From positions 315,951 to 379,950 of the forward strand of contig JADJHZ010000005.1 in assembly GCA_016707205.1 (NCBI GenBank): a stretch of DNA of 64,000 nt, written 5' to 3'. Made by a program: the position numbers and the translations under genes. Below, piece by piece: positions 26,082 to 34,393 of the stretch. Under the pieces are notes generated by a model that was not told where the DNA came from, ran no database searches, and was given only the letters and a program-made list of their open reading frames with translations. The stretch is from Haliscomenobacter sp. GTDB taxonomy: Bacteria; Bacteroidota; Bacteroidia; Chitinophagales; Saprospiraceae. Numbering within the stretch: the first letter of the stretch is position 1; the number at the start of each line of letters is the position of its first letter.

Positions 26082-28490
26082 GTGAACCATTTTACCCAAT
26101 TGCAATCTACGCTTGTTGGTTTTTTCAAAGGCCGGCCCTTACGGCAGGGGATCGGCATCCTCTTTCTTGTTCTGGGCATTTGGTATGGGTTCAGCCTGCC
26201 CACGCCTTTGTTTCAAACGCCGTACAGCAAGGTGCTGGAGGACAGGGAGGGGCGTCTGCTTTCTGCCCGCATTTCGGAAGACGGCCAATGGCGGTTTCCC
26301 GAACTGGACAGCCTCCCGTCCAAATACGTCCAGGCCCTGGTCGCTTTTGAGGATCAGCGTTTTTTTTATCATCCGGGAGTAGATCCGCTCGCCATGGGCC
26401 GGGCGGTAGGGCAAAACCTGCGCAGCCGGAAAATCGTCAGCGGAGGCAGCACCATCAGCATGCAGGTCATCCGGCTGGCGCAAAAGAACAAACCCAGGAC
26501 CATTTTCCGCAAGCTGTTGGAAAGCGTTCTGGCTACGCGCCTGGAATTGCAATATTCCAAAAAGCGCATTCTGAGGCTTTACGCATCCCATGCTCCGTTT
26601 GGAGGCAACGTGGTGGGGCTTGATGCCGCGTCCTGGAGGTATTTCGGGAAATCCCCGGAGTTCCTTTCCTGGGCGGAGGCCGCCTTCCTTGCCGTTCTCC
26701 CCAATAGCCCGGCCCATATGCACCCTGGCCGGAACCGCGAGCCGCTCTTGAAAAAGCGCAACCGGTTACTCCGAAAACTGGCACAAAAAGGAGTGCTGGA
26801 TGCCACTACGCTTAGCCTGGCCCTTTCGGAATCTTTGCCGGAGGCGCCGCTTCCGCTGCCTCAGCTGGCGCCCCACCTGCTGGACAGAGCCGTCAAGGAA
26901 GGCGCGCCTGCCCGGTTAAAAACCAGCATCGACCTCCAGCTTCAATTCACTGCCGCCGAAACCGCCTCCCGACACCAGGCCATCCTCTCCCAGAACGGGA
27001 TCCACAATCTGGCGGCGCTCATCGTGCACGTTCCTTCCGGAGAAGTGCTGGCCTACGTCGGCAACGCTCCCAATGCAGGCCCCGAACATGGAGGGGCCGT
27101 GGATGTGATCGCCGCCCCCCGTAGTTCGGGGAGCATTTTCAAGCCGTTCCTTTATGCCCTGGCGCTACAGGAAGGCCTTATCCTGCCTCATAGCCTGCTC
27201 CCCGACATCCCGATGAACATCAACGGGTACCGTCCCGAAAATTTTCACCGGGATTTCGACGGCGTAGTTCCGGCATCGGAAAGCCTTTCCCGATCGTTGA
27301 ATGTGCCTTTTGTCCATTTGCTTCGCGACTACGGCATTGGCCGGTTTCATTATCAGCTAAAAAAGCTGGGCCTTTCAACCATTCTCCGGCCCCCGGATCA
27401 TTACGGACTAACCTTGATTCTGGGTGGCGCCGAAGCCAATCTGTGGGACCTGGGTGGCGTCTACGCATCTATGGCCAGATCGCTTTCGCATTTTGAAACC
27501 TACCAAAGCCGGTACGATCCCGCAGATGTACACCCGCTAACCTACCGGAAAGACGCTCGCGGCGGCGGCGGCAAGCCGATGCTTCAGCGCGAAGCGCCCA
27601 TATTTGACGCCGGCGTATTATGGCATACATTTCATGCCATGCAGGAAGTGCAACGCCCGGAAAGCGAAGGGAATTGGGAGATTTTTCACTCCAGCCGCAA
27701 GGTGGCCTGGAAAACCGGAACCAGTTTCGGATACCGCGATGCCTGGTCGGTTGGCCTGACCCCCGAATACCTCGTTGCCGTTTGGGTGGGAAATGCCGAT
27801 GGCGAAGGCCGTCCCGGGCTGGTGGGAACCCGGGTAGCGGCTCCGCTTATGTTCGACCTGTTCGCTTTGCTGCCTCCCTCTAACTGGTTTGCCGCTCCTT
27901 ACGACGAATTACAAGAAATAGAAATCTGCCGCGAAAGCGGCTGGCTCGCAGGGCCCTACTGCCCCAAAGGCTCTTTTTCAGCCCCAAAACGGGGCATTCA
28001 GGCCCTACCCTGTTCCATGCATGCGCTTGTCCATTTAGACCCTTCCGAAACATTCCAGGTGAACGCCAACTGCGAACTTACGGGCAACATGATTCACCGA
28101 AGCTGGTTCGTTCTGCCCCCTTTAGAGGAATACTATTACCGGCGCCGGCATCCCGCCTACAAGCCCCTGCCTCCATGGCGAGCGGATTGCCAGGAAGCCG
28201 CAACCGCGAAAGGAAGCCCTATGCAACTCATTTACCCCCTCAACGCCGCCAGAATTTACGTGCCTATAGACCTGGACGGAACCTCTTCCCGAACCGTCTT
28301 CCGCCTGGCGCACCGAAATCCCAAAGCGGTGATATACTGGCATATAGACCGGGAATACCTTGGATCTACCCAAACCTTTCACAACATCGAACTGAATCCC
28401 CGGCCGGGGAAACATCTTTTGACCGTGGTGGATAATGAAGGAAACCGCCTGGAGCAACGGTTTGAAATCGCAGAAAAGCGAAAGGAATAA
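26082..28490 (+). CDS. pbpC: Penicillin-binding protein 1C (transglycosylase/transpeptidase)
   Basis: About 802 residues from a GTG at 26082. After one membrane anchor (GIGILFLVLGIWYGFSLP) comes the GT51 transglycosylase domain with FEDQRFFYHPGVDP, GGSTISMQVIRLAQ and ATRLELQYSKKRILRLYA. A transpeptidase domain follows, with the SxxK serine in SSGSIFKPFLYALAL, SRSLNVPFVHLL and KTGTSFGYRDAW, then the C-terminal PBP1C extension (BiPBP_C-like, YPLNAARIYVPIDLDG). It polymerises and cross-links peptidoglycan on the periplasmic side. No ATG is available between the MITE-like element and the membrane segment, so the GTG at 26082 (or TTG at 26100) is a guess. No alpha-2-macroglobulin partner gene is adjacent. 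Confidence 0.9.
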   Translation: MNHFTQLQSTLVGFFKGRPLRQGIGILFLVLGIWYGFSLPTPLFQTPYSKVLEDREGRLLSARISEDGQWRFPELDSLPSKYVQALVAFEDQRFFYHPGVDPLAMGRAVGQNLRSRKIVSGGSTISMQVIRLAQKNKPRTIFRKLLESVLATRLELQYSKKRILRLYASHAPFGGNVVGLDAASWRYFGKSPEFLSWAEAAFLAVLPNSPAHMHPGRNREPLLKKRNRLLRKLAQKGVLDATTLSLALSESLPEAPLPLPQLAPHLLDRAVKEGAPARLKTSIDLQLQFTAAETASRHQAILSQNGIHNLAALIVHVPSGEVLAYVGNAPNAGPEHGGAVDVIAAPRSSGSIFKPFLYALALQEGLILPHSLLPDIPMNINGYRPENFHRDFDGVVPASESLSRSLNVPFVHLLRDYGIGRFHYQLKKLGLSTILRPPDHYGLTLILGGAEANLWDLGGVYASMARSLSHFETYQSRYDPADVHPLTYRKDARGGGGKPMLQREAPIFDAGVLWHTFHAMQEVQRPESEGNWEIFHSSRKVAWKTGTSFGYRDAWSVGLTPEYLVAVWVGNADGEGRPGLVGTRVAAPLMFDLFALLPPSNWFAAPYDELQEIEICRESGWLAGPYCPKGSFSAPKRGIQALPCSMHALVHLDPSETFQVNANCELTGNMIHRSWFVLPPLEEYYYRRRHPAYKPLPPWRADCQEAATAKGSPMQLIYPLNAARIYVPIDLDGTSSRTVFRLAHRNPKAVIYWHIDREYLGSTQTFHNIELNPRPGKHLLTVVDNEGNRLEQRFEIAEKRKE

Positions 28491-28552
28491 AAAAAGCTCC
28501 TACATTCAGGGAGGTTCGAATGTAGGAGCCGGCAACATACTATGAGAAAACT
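28489..28552 (-). ncRNA. Short promoter-terminator unit, copy 3 (sRNA-like)
   Basis: Read on the minus strand, the conserved box AGTTTTCTCATAGTATGTT (28534-28552) is followed by a stem GCTCCTACATTC / GAATGTAGGAGC and seven T. The promoter side (ATATTATG) is degenerate compared with copies 1 and 2. The terminator touches the pbpC stop codon from the opposite strand. Confidence 0.45.
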
Positions 28553-28676
28553 ACAGCATAATATTACGGCCTATTTTTCATTAAACAGAAGGGCAATTAG
28601 GGAAGTGGGACATTCCTTTTGAAAACGTGCCGTTCGGTTTAGCAAACGGAAAAAAATACGTTTGCTTGGCTCAAAT
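28553..28676. other. Intergenic spacer without recognised feature
   Basis: Between the sRNA-like unit and the palindromic repeat nothing coding is seen. The 28491-29119 gap is otherwise filled by three sRNA-like units and one repeat. Confidence 0.5.
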
Positions 28677-28783
28677 TATACTACCCTCCGCCTGATTTTG
28701 TGCATGAGGGACAGCGGTAACTTCTTAAGGAGGCTGGGAGGCGCGCGACGGCATGCACAAAACCTGGCGCCGCGAAGTATACC
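28677..28783. repeat. GC-rich palindromic repeat, family A, copy 2
   Basis: The outer arms are TATACTACC and GTATACC; the inner arms are ATTTTGTGCAT and ATGCACAAAACC. It shares a 27-base block containing GCGACGGCATGCACAAAACC with the copy at 19960. It lies between two sRNA-like units and ends where the T-run of copy 2 begins. Confidence 0.75.
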
Positions 28784-28855
28784 AAAAAAAAGCCTACGCC
28801 TGAGAAACAAGCGTAGGAGAATTAAACATACTATGAGAAAACTGTTGCAAAGGTA
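28783..28855 (-). ncRNA. Short promoter-terminator unit, copy 2 (sRNA-like)
   Basis: On the minus strand a perfect -7 box TACCTTTG (28848-28855) is followed a few bases later by AGTTTTCTCATAGTATGTT, then the stem CCTACGC / GCGTAGG with T9. The predicted transcript is about 60 nt. No useful ORF fits. The box is shared with copies 1 and 3, while the terminator stem is unrelated in sequence. Confidence 0.55.
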
Positions 28856-28936
28856 CATAAACCTTCCTGAATAAATCCAGGCATTTAGGGAAAGCAGGAA
28901 GTGGATAGAAACTGGAAGGAGACCCCGAGAAAGCGG

Positions 28937-29012
28937 AAAAAAAAGGCACCTCTAGGAACTAGAGGTGCGGGAAGATCAAACAAACTTACTACGAGAAAAC
29001 AGTGCAAACATA
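28937..29012 (-). ncRNA. Short promoter-terminator unit, copy 1 (sRNA-like)
   Basis: On the minus strand a perfect -7 box TATGTTTG (29005-29012) is followed by CTGTTTTCTCGTAGTAAGTT, a variant of the shared box, then the stem GCACCTCTAG / CTAGAGGTGC with eight T. The predicted transcript is about 60 nt. It is the unit closest to the kinase gene at 29120. Confidence 0.55.
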
Positions 29013-29119
29013 ATAATTTTTTTTAATATAATATATTTTTTCTTTCCCGTAAAAAATATAGTATATCCTTGATTTTCAGCGCAATGAAACATCAAATTCA
29101 CAACAAAATCCCAGCTTGT

Positions 29120-31042
29120 CTAATTGTTGAGGGGAAGATCCATGATTGGGATCTTGATCTCCACGCGGGTACCGCAGGGCGAGCCGTTTTCGTCTTTCAT
29201 ATCGATCGTTTTCACAAATACCCGATCTTTTTTGGAGGTGGCGAGCAGTTGCAGGCGCTGTTCGGTGATGCTGGTTCCTCTGGACAGGTGTTTATGAAAC
29301 TTGGGGTCCTGCTGTTGGAATTTTCGGGCGTTCTCCCGACCGATCCCGTTGTCTTCCACTACGCACAGCAGGGTATTTTCGTCGTACAAGGAAAACCGGA
29401 GCCGGATCATCCCCTCTGATTTAGTGCGGAGGCCGTGTTCGATGGCGTTTTCGACATAAGGTTGGACAATCATAGTGGGGACGCCAAAAATATCCTCCTC
29501 GATTTCTTCCTCCAGGATGACCTCATATTGGAGGCCGTTGTTGAAGCGCAGTTTTTGGTTGATGAGCAGGTAGTCGCGCAAGAACTCCACTTCTTTGTCC
29601 AGGGAAATGATCTCCAGATCTGAATAATCCAGGCTTTGGCGCATAAGCTTGGCAAACATAGCCAGATATTTAGAGGCGGAATCCGTTTCGTAAGAGGTAA
29701 TATAGTGCTGGATGGAATTCAGGGCATTGAAGATAAAGTGGGGATTCATCTGGGCCCTAAGGGCTTTCATTTGCAGGCGGGTTGCCTGCAGACGGAGCAT
29801 TTCGGCTTCCTGCTGTTTTTGTTCGGCCTCGTATTTGTATTCCAGTTCGGTGCGTTTGCGAAGGTTGACCTCCTGATTATACCTGGCCGCATGCTGACTA
29901 TGCATGACCTGGTATTCATAGGCCCGGCGGTAATCATTCTGTTCAGCGTAAAAGGCAGCCATGTCCTGAAAGACGCTGGATAACCGCTTGTAGTCATCTT
30001 CAATACGCGCCCAGGTGATGGCTTCCAGGAAATGGGTTTCCGCCTTTTCCACCTCCCCCAGGCGAGCGTACACCAGCCCGCGCCAGGATTCAATCAAGGC
30101 ATAGTTTTTATAGGTTGGATCTTCCACCTGATCCAGAATGGCTTCTGCTTTTTCCAATAAATGCAGCGCTTTAGGGTAGTTTTTTCTCATCAGGGAACAA
30201 AATCCCAGATTGGCATAAGCGCTCGCTTTCGAAACGGGGTGAAAATCCTCGTGCAGCCTGACCGCCTTGGTAAAGAAAGCGGCAGCCTGGCCGTACTTTC
30301 CCATCGACACATACCCATTCCCAATGTTCAGGTAGATCCAGGACATTCGGTTCCACAAACCCAGGCTTTCTGCGGTAGAAGCCGCCCGGAGGTATGCTTT
30401 GACGCTGCTATCCAGATCGTCGTTGCGCTCGTGGATATTTCCCAATCCGCTGTGAATGAGTACCAGAAAGTAATAGTCTTTGATTTCCAGGGGTTCATCC
30501 CGGACGGCCATGATCTGTCGGTCGGCTTCCAGCAGCAGTTCAATCGCTCGGGAGAAATTGGAATAGTGCAACTGGACGAACCCTTCCCGGCAGGTGATCC
30601 GGGCTTCCAGTTTAGGGTTTGGGTAGATGCGGAGCAAGCGGCGCGCTTTTTCCAGGTAGGCGCTGGCTTCGTCCATCCGCTTATTATTGATGCAGGTGCC
30701 GGTATAATCGATATAGGTTTCCGCCTGGATCCGGGCATCTCCGTTATCTTCGATCAAGCGGATCGCTTTCTGGAAATACAGATCCGCCAACCCATACTGG
30801 TAAGCTTGGTTTTCGAGGATGGCCCGGTGGATATAAAAACGGCTGAGGTAGTCTTCCTGCGGGTGGCGCAACAAGATCCTTTCCTGCTCGTTGAGCAATT
30901 GCCGGGAGCGCTGCACGTTGGCAAATACGTAATAGGAAGCAAGTTGTTCAATCAGGCCCAAGCGATCCAAGGGGTTGGAGGCATGTTCCAACCGCTCTTC
31001 CAAAGCGGCAACATCAAAAGAGCAGACGCTTGCTAAGGTCAT
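29120..31042 (-). CDS. TPR-containing LytS-type histidine kinase
   Basis: 640 residues without a clear signal peptide or membrane helix. Tetratricopeptide repeats fill residues ~25-370 (for example YGLADLYFQKAIRLIE, SVKAYLRAASTAESLGLW, GQAAAFFTKAVRLHEDF). A coiled coil follows at ~375-425 (KRTELEYKYEAEQKQQEAE). The His_kinase domain has its phospho-acceptor in MNPHFIFNALNSIQHYI, and the HATPase domain has the N-box IVQPYVENAIEHGL and a VVEDNGIGREN box. This group always works with LytTR response regulators. The matching regulator lies at 31397-32167, with a small GG-leader peptide gene between the two. The TPR region is the natural candidate for binding a peptide or protein signal; that is inference. 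A stem-loop lies just before the start codon. Confidence 0.9.
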   Translation of the reverse strand: MTLASVCSFDVAALEERLEHASNPLDRLGLIEQLASYYVFANVQRSRQLLNEQERILLRHPQEDYLSRFYIHRAILENQAYQYGLADLYFQKAIRLIEDNGDARIQAETYIDYTGTCINNKRMDEASAYLEKARRLLRIYPNPKLEARITCREGFVQLHYSNFSRAIELLLEADRQIMAVRDEPLEIKDYYFLVLIHSGLGNIHERNDDLDSSVKAYLRAASTAESLGLWNRMSWIYLNIGNGYVSMGKYGQAAAFFTKAVRLHEDFHPVSKASAYANLGFCSLMRKNYPKALHLLEKAEAILDQVEDPTYKNYALIESWRGLVYARLGEVEKAETHFLEAITWARIEDDYKRLSSVFQDMAAFYAEQNDYRRAYEYQVMHSQHAARYNQEVNLRKRTELEYKYEAEQKQQEAEMLRLQATRLQMKALRAQMNPHFIFNALNSIQHYITSYETDSASKYLAMFAKLMRQSLDYSDLEIISLDKEVEFLRDYLLINQKLRFNNGLQYEVILEEEIEEDIFGVPTMIVQPYVENAIEHGLRTKSEGMIRLRFSLYDENTLLCVVEDNGIGRENARKFQQQDPKFHKHLSRGTSITEQRLQLLATSKKDRVFVKTIDMKDENGSPCGTRVEIKIPIMDLPLNN

Positions 31043-31078
31043 GGGATGGGTAGTTACAAAACATCAGCTAAAACAAAA

Positions 31079-31109
31079 GGGTCACACCCCCGTTGGGGGG
31101 ACGTGACCC
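31079..31109 (-). terminator. Terminator/attenuator between peptide and kinase genes
   Basis: On the minus strand GGGTCACGTCCCCCC and its partner GGGGGTGTGACCC form a very stable stem, followed by TTTTGTTTT. It would end the peptide transcript and allow limited read-through into the kinase gene. Confidence 0.65.
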
Positions 31110-31132
31110 TAAAGTGCAGAACATACTAGCAG

Positions 31133-31273
31133 TTACTGGGGGATAATATCCGAACACCCATTCTGCCAGCTTTTTCCTTTACCGCCTTTGATCTTTTTCA
31201 GATCTTCCTTTTTGACGGTCTTCAGGGTTTTTTTGGCTTCTTCGAGTTTGTTTTCTTTAGTTAACTTTCCCAT
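31133..31273 (-). CDS. Small double-glycine leader peptide precursor
   Basis: 46 residues. A lysine/glutamate-rich amphipathic leader (KENKLEEAKKTLKTVKKEDL) ends in KKIKGG, the classic double-glycine cleavage site. A 15-residue core follows: KGKSWQNGCSDIIPQ, with one Cys. Such leaders are cut by C39-peptidase ABC exporters in bacteriocin, RiPP and ComC-type pheromone systems. The ATG at 31273 was chosen because the leader begins there; a longer in-frame extension (to 31360) has no leader character. It is flanked by a LytTR response regulator upstream and a LytS-type kinase downstream, all on the same strand, the arrangement expected of a peptide pheromone. No exporter or modifying enzyme is in the window. 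Confidence 0.75.
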   Translation of the reverse strand: MGKLTKENKLEEAKKTLKTVKKEDLKKIKGGKGKSWQNGCSDIIPQ

Positions 31274-31396
31274 AGCAGTTAATTTAATCGGTTGGGGGAG
31301 ATTCGAGAAACTAGGTGCATCTTCATACTGGCGTTGTTTTAGGGGTTTTACTAAACCCATTGGGGCTTTAATCGTTCATCTTAAACGAGGAGGGAA

Positions 31397-32167
31397 TTAA
31401 TCCGTTTGCCTTCCTCCCTGCAGGCGGCGAAGCAGATCTATAAAAGGAGCCCGCCGGCGCCGGGAAACTTCAATCTGTGAGTTGTCTTCCATGATCACGT
31501 AGCCTCCTTCTCCCCGGATATATTTGCGCATGTAGTTCAGATTGATCATATAACGTTTGTGTACCCGGAAAAAGTTAAAGGGGGTCAACAGTTCTTCGTA
31601 GGATTTAATCGTTTTACATGCCGTAATGCGTTCTCCGCTTTCCAGAAAAATGTGCGTGTAGTTATCCTCTGCTTCAAAACGGATAATGTCCTTGATATTC
31701 ACAAAATAAATCCCGTCTACCGCCGAGATACTCATCTTGGAGAAGGTATTGGGGTTGTGGTAGAAACTGTTAAAAATATCGAGGCGCTTCTCGATTTGGT
31801 TTGCCGAACGGGCCCGAACTCTGGCCATAGCATCTTTGAGCGCATCCGGATCGATGGGCTTCAGGATATACCCGATAGAACTATATTCACAAGCTTTGAT
31901 CGCAAATTCCTGCCAGGCCGTAACGAAAACGATTTCGAAATCAATGGTGGACAATTGGTTTAGCATTTTGAACACCAGCCCGTCTGGAAGCTTGATGTCC
32001 AGGAAAGCGACATCCGGCCGTTCCTGAAGTTTCCCCATGAGTTCGACCCCTTCATTGTTATTAGCCGCCTCTCCAATCACCTCCACATCCGGACAATGCG
32101 AACGGATCAAGCTTTTCAGATTCGTTCTGCCCATGGGCTCGTCTTCGACAATAATCGCTTTTATCAC
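31397..32167 (-). CDS. LytTR-family response regulator
   Basis: 256 residues. The receiver domain (1-~120) has the phospho-acceptor Asp in VAFLDIKLPDG, an acidic pair in IIVEDEP and the Lys in YILKPIDPDAL. The LytTR DNA-binding domain (~145-250) has IIRFEAEDNYTHIFLESG, FFRVHKRYMINLNYM and IEVSRRRRAPF. It is the partner of the TPR kinase downstream; the GG-peptide gene lies between them. A near-consensus -7 box TATATTTA lies 24 bases upstream. No genomic target sites were identified. Confidence 0.92.
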   Translation of the reverse strand: MIKAIIVEDEPMGRTNLKSLIRSHCPDVEVIGEAANNNEGVELMGKLQERPDVAFLDIKLPDGLVFKMLNQLSTIDFEIVFVTAWQEFAIKACEYSSIGYILKPIDPDALKDAMARVRARSANQIEKRLDIFNSFYHNPNTFSKMSISAVDGIYFVNIKDIIRFEAEDNYTHIFLESGERITACKTIKSYEELLTPFNFFRVHKRYMINLNYMRKYIRGEGGYVIMEDNSQIEVSRRRRAPFIDLLRRLQGGRQTD

Positions 32168-32190
32168 AGAAGTCCGGTTTTAGTAACGAG

Positions 32191-32198
32191 TAAATATA
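32191..32198 (-). promoter_or_regulatory. Candidate -7 promoter element of the LytTR regulator
   Basis: TATATTTA on the minus strand differs from TAnnTTTG by one base; a TTTG lies about 20 bases further upstream. Confidence 0.4.
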
Positions 32199-32336
32199 CT
32201 GGTGCAAGTTACAAATTCAGCGTTTATATTAAATCATTTTCCCAGGATAAAAATGTTTAGCATATGAAATCCCAAACATGTATGGGGGAAAACTCGCGGC
32301 GAACACCTTTATTACCAAGGGAAAAAACCGATACGG

Positions 32337-32755
32337 CTACGAATTCCTCACTTTGATAGTAGAAAAAATCCGCTTGATGCTATACTTCCCTGCACCGTTA
32401 ATCAGAACAAGCAAAAGCCCACCGCAGATGGCCAGATCATGCATGAGTTGAATGGCCTGGCCGCGCTGTTCGCCCGGCGGATAATTCCAAAAGGCATGCA
32501 GGATCAGGGTTAATGGAAAAAAATAACAAAGCAGAAGAAAAGCGCCAAATCCTGCCCGGTATCCGGTAAGGATCAGCATGCCGCCCAAAACCAGAACGAG
32601 AATAGACGTGGTCAATAAAAAGTCCTGTTGCCAGTTGATGCCGTAAAGCGTCATTTTTTCCTGGGTTTTTTCGAAATAGAGGAACGAATCCACCGCCTCG
32701 TACAAAAAGATGGCGGATAAAAAAAACGGCCCACGAGATCGAGGATTGCTTTCAT
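32337..32755 (-). CDS. DoxX-like membrane protein (frameshift in a T-run)
   Basis: About 139 residues with four predicted membrane helices (FFLSAIFLYEAVDSF, FLLTTSILVLVLGGMLIL, GFGAFLLLCYFFPLTLIL, LMHDLAICGGLLLVLIN), as in the DoxX family of small inner-membrane proteins. The natural start MKAILDLVGRFF (ATG at 32755) is out of frame with the rest. One T is missing from the T8 run at 32719-32726, and adding it restores GRFFLSAIF. The alternative start used by the unbroken frame (MYPNESNPRSRG) has no homology. The function is unknown; some members take part in redox or quinone-related processes. Confidence 0.75.
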
Positions 32756-32801
32756 TTGGATACACTTATGGCGCTGGGAAACTTAGTTCCCTTAACCCGT
32801 T

Positions 32802-34358
32802 TTAAGATAAATATCCGGCCACCGCCCTGGCCACATTCTGGCCGTCCATCGCAGCGGAGATAATTCCTCCGGCGTAGCCTGCGCCTTCGCCCGAAGGGAA
32901 TAATCCTTCCCATTGGGGATGCATGAAGGTTATGGCATCCCTGGGAATCCGAACCGGCGCGCTCGTGCGGCTTTCCGTCGCTAAAACGGTTGCCTCCGCT
33001 GTGTAGTAGCCCCGCATTTTCTTTTCGAATTCCAGTACGCCCTGGCGCAGATGCTGGTAAATGAACGAAGGAAGCAATTGATGAAGGGGAGCGGGGATTA
33101 ACCCCGGAATATACGAACAATCCGGAAGATCCGCCGAGCGCTTTCCCTCGACAAAATCCGGCAGCCTTTGGGCAGGCGCTTTCTGGCTTCCATCGCCAAA
33201 AAGAAAAAGTTGTTGTTCAACGGATTTCTGGAACTCCAGGCCGGAGAATACGCCCCCTCCTCCAAATGCGGCTACATCTTCGGGCTCCACAGCAACCACC
33301 ACGCCGGAGTTGGCGAAGGGCGAATCCCGGCGCGACATCGACATCCCATTAACCACGATCTCGCCGGGAGCGGTAGCCGCAGGCACCACCAGCCCGCCTG
33401 GGCACATACAAAAAGAGAACACCCCCCGCTTGCCCACCTGAGCGACCAACTTGTAGCTGGCAGCCGGCAAATCCGGTTCCCGGGGCGATTGCCGGTATTG
33501 GATCCGGTCGATCAGTTCCTGGGGATGTTCAATCCGAACCCCCAGCGCAAATGGTTTGGCCTCCATTCGTATCCCCTGCCGGTAGAGCATGGCATAAACG
33601 TCCCGCGCCGAATGCCCGGTAGCCAGGATCACCGCCCCAGCCAGCCGCTCTTCCCGGTCATTGACGATCACGCCAAGCACCTTGCCCTTGTCCAAAACCA
33701 AGCCGGTGACCCTGGAATCGAAGTGAATTTCCCCTCCGCAGCGCAAGACCGTCTCCCGGATATTGGCCACGATCCCCGGAAGCTTATTGGACCCGATATG
33801 GGGGTGCGCATCCGCGAGAATGTCCGGATTGGCCCCGTGTTCTACCAGCAAACGCATGGCCTTGTCGATGGTTCCCCGTTTGTGCGAACGGGTATATAGT
33901 TTTCCATCGGAGTAGGTGCCTGCGCCCCCTTCCCCGAAGCAATAGTTCGAGTCGGGATCAACCACAGAGAACTGCTGGATAGCGCGCAAGTCCCGTCTTC
34001 GGGTCCGAACGTCCTTGCCCCTGTCGAAGATCACCGGCTTAATCCCCCGCTCCAGAAGCTCCAGGGCCGCAAAATACCCGGCAGGCCCTGCCCCAACGAT
34101 AATGGCCTCGCGGCGGCCATCAACGGGCCGGAGCTGTTCCAGGAGAGCGGGTTCGGGGTTAAAACGTTCCTGGATAAAAACCTCCAGGCGCAGCCGCACC
34201 AGAGGCCGGCTGCCCCGCGCATCAATCGACCGTTTGACCGGCCGGATGTGCGTGATCTCCCCAGGGGCCACATTCAGGAATTCAGCGGCACGCTCCCGCA
34301 CAAGGGCTTCTGCTTTCGCTTCGGAAGGCGCCAAGGCCAAATCAATCACGTTGATCAT
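32802..34358 (-). CDS. FAD-dependent dehydrogenase (COG2509 type)
   Basis: 518 residues. An N-terminal alpha/beta ferredoxin-like domain (1-~80, ending RLRLEVFIQERFNPEP) is followed by the dinucleotide-binding motif EAIIVGAGPAGYFAALELLERG. Further family blocks are FGEGGAGTYSDGKLYTRSHKRG, VILATGHSARDVYAMLYRQG, FSFCMCPGGLVVPA and LFPSGEGAGYAGGIISAAMDG. This is the family of 'uncharacterised FAD-dependent dehydrogenases' seen in most Bacteroidota. The substrate is unknown. The start MINVIDLAL was chosen because MNRGS upstream is not conserved in style. It lies 36 bases after the kdsA-linked secreted protein, same strand. Confidence 0.9.
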   Translation of the reverse strand: MINVIDLALAPSEAKAEALVRERAAEFLNVAPGEITHIRPVKRSIDARGSRPLVRLRLEVFIQERFNPEPALLEQLRPVDGRREAIIVGAGPAGYFAALELLERGIKPVIFDRGKDVRTRRRDLRAIQQFSVVDPDSNYCFGEGGAGTYSDGKLYTRSHKRGTIDKAMRLLVEHGANPDILADAHPHIGSNKLPGIVANIRETVLRCGGEIHFDSRVTGLVLDKGKVLGVIVNDREERLAGAVILATGHSARDVYAMLYRQGIRMEAKPFALGVRIEHPQELIDRIQYRQSPREPDLPAASYKLVAQVGKRGVFSFCMCPGGLVVPAATAPGEIVVNGMSMSRRDSPFANSGVVVAVEPEDVAAFGGGGVFSGLEFQKSVEQQLFLFGDGSQKAPAQRLPDFVEGKRSADLPDCSYIPGLIPAPLHQLLPSFIYQHLRQGVLEFEKKMRGYYTAEATVLATESRTSAPVRIPRDAITFMHPQWEGLFPSGEGAGYAGGIISAAMDGQNVARAVAGYLS

Positions 34359-34393
34359 ACTCCCACGATTCAAGTAAAAACCACCTTATCGGT

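Noticed and set aside
28662..28874. Short ORFs across the palindromic repeat
   Set aside because: They run through the repeat and sRNA-like units and have no protein-like composition.
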